From Dickeya poaceiphila (lineage in GTDB: Bacteria > Pseudomonadota > Gammaproteobacteria > Enterobacterales > Enterobacteriaceae), in assembly GCF_007858975.2 (NCBI RefSeq), contig NZ_CP042220.2:1054001-1118000 (forward strand): a stretch of 64,000 nucleotides of DNA, read 5' to 3'. Each line of letters starts with the position of its first letter. The stretch's first letter is position 1. The notes below the pieces were generated by a model that searched no databases, was not told the origin of the DNA, and saw nothing but the letters and a program-made list of their open reading frames with translations. The position numbers and the translations under genes were made by a program. This document shows positions 52,128 through 60,211 of the stretch, piece after piece.

Positions 52128-52406
52128 ATGTCGACGGTATCTGTGATTGCCTGGGTTTACGGAATGGTGCAGGGCGTGGGGTTTCGCTACCACACTCAAC
52201 TGCAGGCACGCCAGTTGGGCGTGCGCGGTTATGTCAGAAACTGTGATGACGGCAGTGTGGAAGTTGTTGCCAGCGGCGAGGACCATGCCGTAGAGCAACT
52301 GGTTGCCTGGCTAAAACAGGGGGGACCGCGTCATGCAAGGGTGGACAAGGTATTGGTGGAGCCGCATCCTGCCACCGATGAGCGTGATTTTAGCATTCAG
52401 TATTGA
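52128..52406 (+). CDS. yccX: Acylphosphatase
   Basis: This 92-aa enzyme hydrolyses acyl phosphates. The signature [19 protein letters not shown] holds the catalytic Arg, and [17 protein letters not shown] holds the catalytic Asn. GAGGAGG upstream of 52128 sets the start; the frame is open upstream to 51969. Gene context matches E. coli (hspQ, yccX, tusE). Confidence 0.96.
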   Translation: MSTVSVIAWVYGMVQGVGFRYHTQLQARQLGVRGYVRNCDDGSVEVVASGEDHAVEQLVAWLKQGGPRHARVDKVLVEPHPATDERDFSIQY

Positions 52407-52429
52407 TGAATTAGCCTGCAACTGACTAT

Positions 52430-52759
52430 TCAGATGCATTTTACCGGCTTCGGCAGCCCGGCTATTTTAGTGGCCTGTTTGGCTGGGCCTTTGGGAAACA
52501 GGCGATAGAGATAGCGACTGTTGCCTTTTTCTTCGCCGTATTTCTGGGCCATCGCTTTAACCAACATGCGAATGGCCGGAGATGTATTGAATTCGATGTA
52601 AAACGCTCTGACAAAGCGCACGACTTCCCAGTGTGCATCAGTGAGTGTGATGCCTTCCTGCTCTGCCAGCATCGGGGCCATGTCTTCCTGCCAGTCGTTG
52701 CTGTCTTTCAGATATCCCTGAGCATCGGTTTCGATGACCCGCTCTTCAAACACTAACAT
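52430..52759 (-). CDS. tusE: Sulfurtransferase TusE
   Basis: TusE takes sulfur from TusBCD and passes it to MnmA for 2-thiolation of tRNA wobble uridine. The 109-aa protein is a DsrC homologue: [20 protein letters not shown], then [15 protein letters not shown] and a C-terminal PKPVKCI with the sulfur-carrying penultimate Cys. Confidence 0.96.
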   Translation of the reverse strand: MLVFEERVIETDAQGYLKDSNDWQEDMAPMLAEQEGITLTDAHWEVVRFVRAFYIEFNTSPAIRMLVKAMAQKYGEEKGNSRYLYRLFPKGPAKQATKIAGLPKPVKCI

Positions 52760-52862
52760 ATTGCCTCGGTATGACGTGAAAACGCGCCTAGTCTAGCAAA
52801 CTTTGGCATGTGAGCAGAAGATGGTTTGTGGTACCGGTTTGCGCTGATGTCAGCTAAAAAGA

Positions 52863-52890
52863 AACCAGGCGCCGTAAAAGGCACCTGGTT
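52863..52890 (-). terminator. Terminator after yccA
   Basis: AACCAGGCGCC pairs with GGCACCTGGTT (one G-T-type mismatch). On the minus strand TTTCTTTTTAG follows the stem. It lies 26 bases past the yccA stop. Confidence 0.75.
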
Positions 52891-52915
52891 GAGCGGTATG
52901 TATTGTGTGCTTTGA

Positions 52916-53575
52916 TTATTCGCTGCGTGACATTCCCAACAGACTCAGGAGGCTGACAAACAGGTTGTAGATGGAAACATACAGACTGATTGTCGCGCGA
53001 ATATAATTCGTTTCGCCGCCGTGGATGATATTGCTGGTTTCCCACAGAATGGCGCCAGCGGAAAACAGGATAAACATCGCGCTGATAGCCAGATGCAGCC
53101 CCGGCAAATGCAGGAACAGGTTGGCAATGGTTGCCACCAGCAGCACCACGAAACCTGCCATCAACATACCGGACAGGAAAGACATGTCCTTGCGGGTGGT
53201 CAGCACGTAAGCGGAGCAGCAGAAGAACACCAGCGCCGTGCCGCCCAGCGCCAGCATGATAATGTCGCTGGCGCCTGCCGCAATCAATGTGCTTAGCAAG
53301 GGACCAAGGGTATAACCCATAAAGCCGGTCAGCGCGAACGCGGCCAGAATACCTGCCGGACGTTCCGCCAGCCGATATGTCAGAAACATCAGGCCGTAAA
53401 AACCGACCAGTGTCAGAATCAGACCCGGCGCAGGCAGATTCAACACGGTGCTCATGGTGGCAGTGACGGCGGAGAAACCCAGCGTCAGCGATAGCAGGAA
53501 ATAAGTATTGCGAAGTACTTTGTGAGTACTGAGCAGCGATTGCCCACGAGTGGCGGTGGAAATAATGCGATCCAT
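52916..53575 (-). CDS. yccA: FtsH modulator YccA
   Basis: YccA is a seven-helix BAX-inhibitor-like inner-membrane protein that binds FtsH and protects SecY in jammed translocons. The 219-aa product matches in length. Segments include [32 protein letters not shown] and the C-terminal [18 protein letters not shown]. It is followed by tRNA-Ser as in E. coli. Confidence 0.95.
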   Translation of the reverse strand: MDRIISTATRGQSLLSTHKVLRNTYFLLSLTLGFSAVTATMSTVLNLPAPGLILTLVGFYGLMFLTYRLAERPAGILAAFALTGFMGYTLGPLLSTLIAAGASDIIMLALGGTALVFFCCSAYVLTTRKDMSFLSGMLMAGFVVLLVATIANLFLHLPGLHLAISAMFILFSAGAILWETSNIIHGGETNYIRATISLYVSIYNLFVSLLSLLGMSRSE

Positions 53576-53810
53576 AGTAACGACTCTCTCTGTTAAAGGG
53601 CCATTGTTGTTCTAAGCCATTGGTGTTTTTGAAGAGAGTAAGTAGTTGCATTATGTTATTAAAGCCGTTTTACCCTTCTTTACTCAGTTGACAATATGAG
53701 CATGATGGCGATTTTGTACGCTTTCAATCTGTTGCTGGCTGTTTTTCAGGCAATTGAGCGATGTACCGCTTTACAATATTCTGCACACTGTTTATAGTTC
53801 GCGTCGTTGC

Positions 53811-53898
53811 GGAGGAGTGGCCGAGTGGTTGAAGGCACCGGTCTTGAAAACCGGCGACGCGAAAGCGTTCTAGAGTTCGAATCTCTACTCCTCCGCCA
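53811..53898 (+). tRNA. serT: tRNA-Ser (anticodon UGA)
   Basis: The 88-base sequence folds as a serine tRNA. GGAGGAG pairs with CTCCTCC, the anticodon arm CCGGTCTTGAAAACCGG carries TGA, and a long variable arm CGACGCGAAAGCGTTC and the T arm GAGTTCGAATCTC follow. The 3' GCCA is encoded. tRNA genes are common phage/island integration sites, and accessory DNA follows directly. Confidence 0.98.
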
Positions 53899-53961
53899 CT
53901 AATTAAATAAAATTAATGATTTAGTAATCGCTTTTGGTTTGTACTGCATAAGGTACGGAAT

Positions 53962-53990
53962 AAAAGTCCCATATAGAAGGGACTTTTTTT
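53962..53990 (+). terminator. Terminator after serT
   Basis: AAAAGTCCC pairs with GGGACTTTT around ATATAGAA and continues into a T-run. It lies 64 bases past the tRNA. Confidence 0.85.
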
Positions 53991-54029
53991 GTTTCTGGCC
54001 TGCCTGTTTTTTTCGCCTTATTCTCCTGG

Positions 54030-54380
54030 TTGCCCACTCATCTCCTTTTAATTCATTTCTTCAAAAATCCATCTTCACCTGGTGCGCCATCATCACCTGC
54101 ATCAAAAGAAGAAGGTACGCGCAGGCTGACCGACATTGAAACGCACCCACTGTATTTGTGGCTCAACATTCGGCTACTACGTCTCCTCTACCCTAACGAC
54201 TCAGAAGTTATCAGGGGCGGCGCTCAAATCAAGGATACCGACAAACCGTTTGCTGATAAGGTTCTCACGCGTGAATTTGATCGACTGTTTAACCTCTGGC
54301 TGAGTAAAAATAACTATATGATAGATACCAAAGTAGCCGAAGCGATGAAGATGAACGAAAAAGAAGAAGAGGAAAAATAG
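54030..54380 (+). CDS. Hypothetical protein, possible island or prophage remnant
   Basis: The 116-codon frame gives a credible protein from about residue 30 on: RRLTDIETHPLYLWLNIRLL, then FADKVLTREFDRLFNLWLSK and a charged tail MKMNEKEEEEK. The first 28 residues (Ser/Pro-rich) look less like coding sequence. No good ribosome binding site precedes the ATG, so it may be the 3' part of a gene truncated by recombination at serT. I do not recognise a family. Confidence 0.45.
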   Translation: MPTHLLLIHFFKNPSSPGAPSSPASKEEGTRRLTDIETHPLYLWLNIRLLRLLYPNDSEVIRGGAQIKDTDKPFADKVLTREFDRLFNLWLSKNNYMIDTKVAEAMKMNEKEEEEK

Positions 54381-54463
54381 TGGTATCAGCAGTAACGATG
54401 ATGATTTATTGGTCTTTTCAGATAGTAATAGGTGGTGTTTTCTGACACCACCGAATGGAATTG

Positions 54464-54796
54464 TTATCCAATCAAAGCCTTAGCTTTTGCTCTGATGAGT
54501 TCTAACTCATCGGTAGTCACTTTGCCTTTCTTTGTTGCCTTATGGTTACGCCAGTCTACACAAGTGACCTGATCGGCGAGAGCCACGCTTTCACGGTCTC
54601 CAGATAATTCGACTTCGAAGCTATACCCTTTGCGCTGGGTTGTGCATGGGACGCATAAGCACATTCCGGTCAAATTATTATAAGCAAAGGGGCTAAGAAC
54701 AACAGCGGGGCGATGTCCTCCCTGTTCATGCCCCACTACCGGTTCAAAATCTAACCAAATTAAATCGCCGGAATCAGGAACAAAACGAGAAACCAT
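54464..54796 (-). CDS. MazF/PemK-family mRNA interferase toxin
   Basis: This 110-aa protein has the MazF/PemK fold signature: PDSGDLIWLDFEPVVGHEQG, then RPAVVLSPFAYNNLTG, VPCTTQRKGYSFEVEL and ALADQVTCVDWRNHKA. MazF toxins cut mRNA at short motifs and stop growth. The start ATG overlaps the stop of the antitoxin gene by one base. It is closer to ChpB/PemK chromosomal loci than to relA-mazEF by context. Island-borne copies often stabilise the element. Confidence 0.92.
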   Translation of the reverse strand: MVSRFVPDSGDLIWLDFEPVVGHEQGGHRPAVVLSPFAYNNLTGMCLCVPCTTQRKGYSFEVELSGDRESVALADQVTCVDWRNHKATKKGKVTTDELELIRAKAKALIG

Positions 54797-55047
54797 TAAA
54801 GCAGCTCCTTGCCGACAGGTGCGCCAAAATCAACTTTCTCATGGACATGTTCAGGCGTCATCCCTTCGAGCAACTCATCCAGCGTAAACTGATACTTGGG
54901 TTTTTTCTTGGGGATCAGAGCAATCTCTGTTTCCCTGATCTCCATGTCAAAGCTATCGTTAAATGTCATATCAAACGCTTGTATAACAGATGAGGGAAGA
55001 CGTATTGCAGGTGAGTTTCCCCATTTTTTAACTGGAACATCGATCAT
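54796..55047 (-). CDS. MazE-family antitoxin
   Basis: This 83-aa protein has the AbrB-like N-terminus VPVKKWGNSPAIRLPSSVIQ typical of MazE/ChpS antitoxins. The acidic C-terminus (LLEGMTPEHVHEKVDFGAPV) would wrap and block the toxin. It comes first in the pair, as usual, and the AbrB domain would autoregulate the operon. Confidence 0.92.
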   Translation of the reverse strand: MIDVPVKKWGNSPAIRLPSSVIQAFDMTFNDSFDMEIRETEIALIPKKKPKYQFTLDELLEGMTPEHVHEKVDFGAPVGKELL

Positions 55048-55291
55048 AAAAAATCCTCATTGAACTGAACGTATATACAATGCAGAGCATTTAAATGTAA
55101 GTGTCAATCTACATTGTAGATACATAACAAGATCTGACATTTCTTCAAAACCAGCGAAATCCACAAACTTCCATTTTCCCCGAAAACCACGTCCTGCCAT
55201 TTTCTCAAAAAATCTTGTTCGCCAATCTCTGCATCTTGTGATCTCAATTTTTCCTACTATAGCTCCTGTCGAAACAACAGAGGAAAAGACA

Positions 55292-55504
55292 ATGAGAAAT
55301 GAAATCGTAGGAAAAAGATTAATCCTTATACCTGAAGTGTTGAGAAGAGTTGGTTTTAGTCGAACCAAGATGTATGAGCTTATTAAAGAAGGTCGTTTCC
55401 CGGATAAGGTAAAAATCGGTTTAAGGTCTGTGGCGTTTGTTGAAAGTGAGATTGATGCATGGATTGATGGAATCATCTCTGATTCTCGTTACTCTCCTAA
55501 ATAA
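55292..55504 (+). CDS. AlpA-like excisionase/regulator
   Basis: This 70-aa winged-helix protein matches the AlpA family of P4-type prophages: LILIPEVLRRVGFSRTKMYE, then LIKEGRFPDKVKIGLRSVAF and VESEIDAWIDG. AlpA members activate integrase genes or act as excisionases. AGAGGA precedes the ATG at 55292, which is preferred to the open frame from 55238. No integrase remains nearby, so the element is decayed. Confidence 0.88.
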   Translation: MRNEIVGKRLILIPEVLRRVGFSRTKMYELIKEGRFPDKVKIGLRSVAFVESEIDAWIDGIISDSRYSPK

Positions 55505-55577
55505 CTTATTATCCGTCCAGAAATGAGTTAATAAATCAATACTGAAATATAAAAGCATTTAACTATGAGGAACCAAT

Positions 55578-55699
55578 ATGTCTAAAGAAATCGTTATTGA
55601 AAATAAATCTACATTACAGGGGTATTGAGAATACAATTTATCACATAAATGAAAAGGAACCTGAAATAGCAATGAATATCTTATCAGATAATATATTTT
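55578..55699 (+). pseudogene. Frameshifted gene start cut by IS630 remnant
   Basis: After a GAGGA box, the ATG at 55578 gives MSKEIVIENKSTLQGY and a stop at 55626. If the GGGG run at 55619-55622 is read as GGG, the frame continues GIENTIYHINEKEPEIAMNI and LSDN up to the left end of the IS630 relic. So this looks like a gene, probably part of the AlpA element, broken by a one-base insertion and then by the IS. Function unknown. Confidence 0.6.
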
Positions 55700-56251
55700 T
55701 ATACCCGTGATCATTGAAGATGCTTGATTTTGTCATGCCAGAGGATCATGCTGCCAGGATGAAAATCTTTATCACCGATACACAGAAAGCTGAACTTGAG
55801 CACCTTTGCGACCCCAGTTGTGATAAGCGTGTTTGTGATCGAGCCTATCCGTTTATCTGTGAATATAAAACGATTAATGAATACAACGTATCGCGCTTTT
55901 TCAATGAGATACGCAAGCACTATCCTGATTATCACCAGAAAGTGCATGTGATTCTGGATGGAGCGGGTTATCACCGTTCACAGTTGGTAAAAGACTGGGC
56001 AGAAGTGGTGAATATAACGCTGCATTACCTTCCGCCTTACAGCCCGAATCTGAATCCGGTGGAGCGAATGTGGAAATTAATGAATGAGCACGCCCGGAAC
56101 AGTCGCTATTTCAGCAGTAAACGGGAGTTCAGGGAGGTGATGTTGACATTTTTTAGCCAGACGCTACCGAAGATAGCGGACTCGCTAACATCCCGAATTA
56201 ACGATCATTTCCAGGTGCTCAAATCTGCGTCTTGAGGTTTATTGGGTATAT
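55700..56251 (+). mobile_element. Internally deleted IS630-family element
   Basis: The element runs from TATACCC (55700) to GGGTATA (56244-56250), with imperfect terminal inverted repeats of about 26 bases and TA at both outer borders, the IS630/Tc1-mariner pattern. It is about 550 bp long, roughly half of a full copy (about 1.1 kb). The transposase frame inside has lost its middle but stays open. Confidence 0.8.
55759..56235 (+). pseudogene. IS630 transposase with in-frame internal deletion
   Basis: The frame starts with the normal IS630 N-terminus MKIFITDTQKAELEHL, goes to RVCDRAYPF and then jumps to the C-terminal catalytic part. That part reads VHVILDGAGYHRSQLV (the second Asp of the DDE triad) and LPPYSPNLNPVERMWKLMNE (the Glu), ending INDHFQVLKSAS. 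About 170 residues with the first catalytic Asp and most of the DNA-binding domain are missing. It cannot transpose by itself but could be mobilised by a full copy. Confidence 0.82.
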
Positions 56252-56295
56252 AACACGATAACTGTAGGTTGGCAGGGAAAGGAGAATGTATAAAT

Positions 56296-56569
56296 ATGCG
56301 ACAAGTGACGATTGTTCCTTGTGATGAGCTGTGGCCAGGTTTATTTGAAGCTGAAAGCGTGCTGTTACAGATAACACTTGGTCAGGTTATTTCACAGATT
56401 CACCATGTTGGCAGTACGGCGGTACCGGGATTGGCAGCAAAACCCATAATCGACATATTGTTAGAGGCCGTTGATTTGAATTAACTGGACGAATTAAACG
56501 CTGCAATGGATAATGCGGGATATACTGCGCGTGGTGAAAATGGTATTCCAAATCACCGATATTTTACTA
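56296..56569 (+). pseudogene. Broken GrpB-family (UPF0157) gene
   Basis: The ATG at 56296 opens MRQVTIVPCDELWPGLFEAE, then HHVGSTAVPGLAAKPIIDIL, the GrpB nucleotidyltransferase-like signature. A TAA stop follows EAVDLN (56482-56484). The same frame then continues LDELNAAMDNAGYTARGENG to NHRYFTR, where homology ends at a TAGGGTGTGTCCC sequence. The gene is therefore both nonsense-mutated and truncated at its 3' end. Confidence 0.82.
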
Positions 56570-56682
56570 GGGTGTGTCCCTTAATTTGACAACCATTATT
56601 TAGGGTGTAAATAAACTATTCTGAACATTATTTTCGGTGCATTGGGTTGCCAGTGGAGGGATAAAAATATTACATTTTTTTG

Positions 56683-57195
56683 TTATTGCTTCGCTTTCAA
56701 TGTCGAGTCTATAACTTCGTTAATAAAAGGTGCTTTTTTTTCAAGATATTCTTTAATTCCAAATTTGTTCGTGGATTCAAGTTCAAGTTTTAAATTCTGA
56801 TACTGTTGCCGGAGGATGGAATCTTGCCTGAGTATGTCACGGAATAATATCATGCGGAAAATTTCTGTGTGTCCAGTGAGGCATACGTGAACTTTATGAG
56901 TTCGAATTCCGTTTACATCACGGCGATAGAAATGGTGTCCTTCTGAGAGGTCCTTGCCTTTTATATATCCCAGTACCGCCATTTTATGAACTATATTATT
57001 CTCGTCTTCGTGATCTGAAACTTCCACTAAAATATCGATTTCTGGCTTTGCTGCAATGCCTGGTATTGCTGTGCTTCCGATATGATGAATTCTGATGATT
57101 TTAGGGCCGAAAACAGTGATGAGTCGAGTTTTTTCAGCAATGAACATGTCTGACCACTGATTGGTATATTCAACAATTTGGCTAGTCAGTGCCAT
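56683..57195 (-). CDS. GrpB-family protein (UPF0157)
   Basis: This intact 170-aa member of the nucleotidyltransferase-like GrpB family has the motif IHHIGSTAIPGIAAKPEIDI, then EGHHFYRRDVNGIRTHKVHV and FRDILRQDS. Biochemical role is not established. It lies next to a broken relative on the other strand. The two differ clearly in sequence, so this is not a recent duplication. AT-rich codon use suggests acquisition. Confidence 0.88.
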   Translation of the reverse strand: MALTSQIVEYTNQWSDMFIAEKTRLITVFGPKIIRIHHIGSTAIPGIAAKPEIDILVEVSDHEDENNIVHKMAVLGYIKGKDLSEGHHFYRRDVNGIRTHKVHVCLTGHTEIFRMILFRDILRQDSILRQQYQNLKLELESTNKFGIKEYLEKKAPFINEVIDSTLKAKQ

Positions 57196-57254
57196 AAAAT
57201 CCTCCGTTTTTTATCATTCTCTCAGCGGATAATCAGGCAACACTCACTTGGTAT

Positions 57255-57566
57255 TTACAACGGGTGTATAGCCTGAACGTCATGTTGAAAAACATAAGGA
57301 TCAGATAAAAGAAAAAATTTATCATCTTCAGGATAGGTTACAGCAATATGATAATCCTCACCAGCAAAAGCTTTAACTGCACCAATGTCAGTCCAATACG
57401 TTGCCAGGAAGAAATGTTCCCAATCTCCTTGGGATACCCGTTTAACAAATGCTCCTCGATTGCCGTTGATACTCTGCGAATGCTCGACTCCTGTTAATTG
57501 GAGATGATTTGCAAAACTTTCTGCGTATTCTAATGGTACACAGCCATGCCATGTTCTTACTATCAT
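57255..57566 (-). CDS. Antibiotic-biosynthesis-monooxygenase (ABM) domain protein
   Basis: This 103-aa protein has the small ferredoxin-like ABM fold: MIVRTWHGCVPLEYAESFAN, then GAFVKRVSQGDWEHFFLATY and IGAVKAFAGEDYHIAVTYPE. Family members include cofactor-free oxygenases and proteins of unknown use. It is 59 bases downstream of the grpB-family gene in the map and on the same strand, upstream of it in transcription, so the two may be cotranscribed. Confidence 0.78.
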   Translation of the reverse strand: MIVRTWHGCVPLEYAESFANHLQLTGVEHSQSINGNRGAFVKRVSQGDWEHFFLATYWTDIGAVKAFAGEDYHIAVTYPEDDKFFLLSDPYVFQHDVQAIHPL

Positions 57567-57731
57567 TGTTTGGCTCCTGCGTAGTAAGGTTAATTAATCA
57601 AATAAATAAAGAGGGATATGTTTTCTTTCTTTATGTATTTTAAAATTACATGTTGAGAGAAAATTCACACTCGGTTATTTTTTAATATAGACGAATTTTG
57701 CATAATGCCTGATTTTAGAGGGTGAAGCAAT

Positions 57732-57794
57732 ATGTCATCAAAAAATAGATGGTGGCAATATATTAATAAAGTGAGTTGTGTTGGCGACTGTTGA
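57732..57794 (+). CDS. Micro-ORF, 20 residues, MSSKNRWW...CVGDC
   Basis: An ATG at 57732, nine bases after GAGGG, opens a 20-codon frame: MSSKNRWWQYINKVSCVGDC, then TGA. It is followed by a G9 tract (57803-57811) and a strong terminator (57829-57860), so a short transcript could encode only this peptide. The Trp-Trp pair and CxxxC end are unlike random AT-rich sequence. I do not recognise it. It could be a leader peptide, a small membrane or signalling peptide, or chance. Confidence 0.4.
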   Translation: MSSKNRWWQYINKVSCVGDC

Positions 57795-57828
57795 ACGTTA
57801 TTGGGGGGGGGATTTTCATCAGAATTCT

Positions 57829-57860
57829 AACGGGTCAGCATTATGCTGGCCCGTTTTCGT
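57829..57860 (+). terminator. Strong terminator after the micro-ORF
   Basis: AACGGGTCAGCA (57829-57840) pairs with TGCTGGCCCGTT (57844-57855), with one mismatch, around TTA, followed by TTCGTTT. No longer gene ends just upstream on the plus strand. Confidence 0.8.
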
Positions 57861-57975
57861 TTGCACTGATTTTTCAGTTTTCAACCCCGGTTTCAATTTC
57901 CGTTCATGTGGTTATGCCAGCCTCCCCGGTAGCGCAGTATGATAATGGCTCGCGTTATGGGTTTCGGAGAAAAAC

Positions 57976-58500
57976 ATGCAGGTGTTAATCGTAGTCGATA
58001 TGCAAAACGGGGTGTTCGCCACGCCGCGTTATCAGCAGGATAGCGTGGTTGAACGCATCAATCGGTTGATTGATGCGGCGGATCAGACCATTTTTATTCA
58101 ACATACGGATGCAGCGATGCCGTGCGGCAGTGAAGCATGGCAGGTGTTGCCCTCGCTGCATCGCCCCGCGAACGCGATATCTGTCACCAAAACCGCCTGT
58201 GACGCGTTTTATCGCACCGATCTGGCAGAGACGCTGAATCGCCTTCATGTCCGGCACGTTACCGTATGTGGTTGTGCTACTGATTATTGTGTCGATGCCA
58301 CCATCAAAAACGCCGCCAGCCGTGGTTATGCCCAAACGGTGGCGGGGGATGCCCATACCACGGCAGACCGCCGATCAGTGAGTGCTGCACAACTGATCGC
58401 TCAGCATAATGATGTCTGGCGCGATTTCATTATTCCCGGTAATACCTTGCTAGTGAAGGACACCGAGGTGATCTTGCATGAGTGGCAAGCACTGGCCTAA
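57976..58500 (+). CDS. Isochorismatase-family cysteine hydrolase
   Basis: This 174-aa hydrolase shows the catalytic triad of the family: Asp in VLIVVDMQNGVF, Lys in VTKTACDAFYRTDL and Cys in VCGCATDYCVDAT. Relatives act on isochorismate, nicotinamide or other amides. Substrate is unknown. GGAG lies just before the ATG. It is followed by a short palindrome AAACGTACGTTT and the convergent DUF4186 gene. Confidence 0.92.
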   Translation: MQVLIVVDMQNGVFATPRYQQDSVVERINRLIDAADQTIFIQHTDAAMPCGSEAWQVLPSLHRPANAISVTKTACDAFYRTDLAETLNRLHVRHVTVCGCATDYCVDATIKNAASRGYAQTVAGDAHTTADRRSVSAAQLIAQHNDVWRDFIIPGNTLLVKDTEVILHEWQALA

Positions 58501-58516
58501 ACGTACGTTTGGGGTG

Positions 58517-58885
58517 TTAGGTTAAAGGTGAGTTGAGTAGCTCGTTTTCAAGCCAGCACAGAATGACATCAACGAGATAGCGCTGTTCGTCATCGGTGAG
58601 TGGACGATGTTGCTCAATGTGATGCCATTTCTCCAGGCAGCCCCGGCAGCAGGTCGCGGTGGCATGTTGAGCGATAAACACCGGATGACCGCGCATCGGG
58701 GTCTGCTTGCCATCGTTCGCGGGTTCTGCCGGCGCCAGTCGTCGGGCGATGAAATCGGCGGCATGAGCGGCAATCTGCTCTTTCCCTTTGCTAAAGCAGT
58801 AGTCGCGCTCTTTGGTGCCCAGATGAAAACGCTGGCGGAAGCGGGAGCGTGATAGCCGTGAAAACAGCTCATCAAGTGTTGTCAT
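58517..58885 (-). CDS. DUF4186 domain protein
   Basis: This 122-aa protein closely matches the DUF4186 pattern: RFHLGTKERDYCFSKGKEQI, HAADFIARRLAPAEPANDGK, GHPVFIAQHATATCCRGCLE and KWHHIEQ. The conserved His and Cys residues suggest metal binding. Function is unknown. The ATG at 58885 (MTTLDELFSRL) is chosen by homology; the frame runs to 58921. Confidence 0.88.
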   Translation of the reverse strand: MTTLDELFSRLSRSRFRQRFHLGTKERDYCFSKGKEQIAAHAADFIARRLAPAEPANDGKQTPMRGHPVFIAQHATATCCRGCLEKWHHIEQHRPLTDDEQRYLVDVILCWLENELLNSPLT

Positions 58886-59095
58886 GCCCGAAGTCTGCGG
58901 GTAATGGTCCGAATCAACCAAGACTACCCTTGTTGCTAAATGTGGGCAAGTTTTCTGGTTAAATTATTGTATTATATTGATAATTCTGTAATGGGAATCT
59001 GGTGTTGAGTCACAAACACCTCAAAAATGGCATCGTATGATCGCAAACGGGACTACCCTAATCAGTACAACGATGGCTTATTTAAGGGGGCGATG

Positions 59096-59524
59096 ATGTA
59101 TAAGACCATTTTAGTGCCTGTGGATATCGACGAAGCCGCGCTGACCCAAAAGGCATTATCACATGCCGTGGAACTGGCCAGACATTCCGGCGCGACTGTT
59201 CATCTGTTTCATGTGTTGCCGGATGCGTCGGCGTTTATGTCAGCGTATTCGTTTGGCATTAAGGAGTTTGAGAATGAAGCAGTGATCAAAGCGGATGAGA
59301 AACTGCATTCCTTGATGAAAACCATCGACCTGCCGGTGGATAAACTCTCCCACAGTATTAGTTTCGGTATTCCGCGCGATGAAGTGCTGGAACTGGCTCA
59401 GGAAATTGAGGCCGACCTGATTGTGATCGGCTCGCGCCGCCCGAATGTGAAAACCTATTTGCTGGGGTCAAATGCAGCGGCGATTGTTCGCCATGCGCAG
59501 ACTTCGGTGCTGATAGTGCGGTAA
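59096..59524 (+). CDS. uspF: Universal stress protein UspF-like
   Basis: This 142-aa UspA-fold protein is closest to UspF/UspG: MYKTILVPVDIDEAALTQKA, and the ATP-binding end VIGSRRPNVKTYLLGSNAAA followed by VRHAQTSVLIVR. GGGGG at 59086-59090 precedes 59096 (another ATG is at 59093). UspF members bind ATP and influence fimbriation and adhesion in E. coli. Confidence 0.9.
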   Translation: MYKTILVPVDIDEAALTQKALSHAVELARHSGATVHLFHVLPDASAFMSAYSFGIKEFENEAVIKADEKLHSLMKTIDLPVDKLSHSISFGIPRDEVLELAQEIEADLIVIGSRRPNVKTYLLGSNAAAIVRHAQTSVLIVR

Positions 59525-59769
59525 GGTAAGATAGTGCGGTGAGTCGAACAGGCAACGTGTGGGGCATGGTGTCATGTCGGCATGAATGGCCCCATATTTC
59601 AACGTCACTGGCTGTCTGTGCTGACGCGCCGGTGATGGCCGCTGTTGAGGGCGTGCTTCTTATCTATTTTTTCTATCTTTTTTGGCACTGCGCACTTTTG
59701 CGGCTCTGTACACAAAAGAGTCATGGCAGCTTGACACGCACTGCATCAATCATCTCGGCGATAACAGGT

Positions 59770-59994
59770 CTATTCGCGTTGGGGCGTCACAATCGTTGAA
59801 GCAGCAGGAACAACAGACGGTTCAGTACGTTGTTGCTGAGTGTTCTGGTGGTGGAGAAAAGCGCCGATGGCGGAATAAGCAAAACGACCAAACAGAATAA
59901 TAAAACTAATCATCAGTACAGTACGGGCGATGCGCGTACCGGATCGTCGTCGTTGGCGCAGAGCTATACGCCGTTTGTGGGTAATCGTAGCCAT
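59770..59994 (-). CDS. yfgG: YfgG family small membrane protein (DUF2633)
   Basis: This 74-aa protein has a basic N-terminus (KRRIALRQRRRSGTRIARTV), one membrane span (LMISFIILFGRFAYSAIGAF) and a Gln-rich tail. It matches E. coli YfgG, encoded near ppx and linked to nickel/cobalt tolerance. Here yfgF is absent between ppx and yfgG. Because the family is small and poorly annotated it is easy to miss. Confidence 0.82.
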   Translation of the reverse strand: MATITHKRRIALRQRRRSGTRIARTVLMISFIILFGRFAYSAIGAFLHHQNTQQQRTEPSVVPAASTIVTPQRE

Positions 59995-60211
59995 TGGTTC
60001 TCAGTTTCCATGTGATCGCGGACATTCGCTGTATTTTATTTAGGCACAAGCTGGCGGGATGGTCAACGATGAGTAGGGTAAAAAAGCGCGGTGAAGGTGG
60101 GCGGCAGACGTGTGGTTGATGATAACGCTGTGATTAACATCGTAGAAAAAGTGAAGGTGGATTAAGAACAGGCCGGACAGCAAACCCGCAGGTGCCGCCG
60201 GCCTGTAAAGA

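Noticed and set aside
57776..57988. 70-codon ORF across the G9 tract and terminator
   Set aside because: It runs through the terminator stem and overlaps the isochorismatase start; composition does not look coding.
59511..59555. Direct repeat GATAGTGCGGTAAG/GATAGTGCGGTGAG at the uspF end
   Set aside because: Two short copies only; probably a small local duplication with no further meaning.
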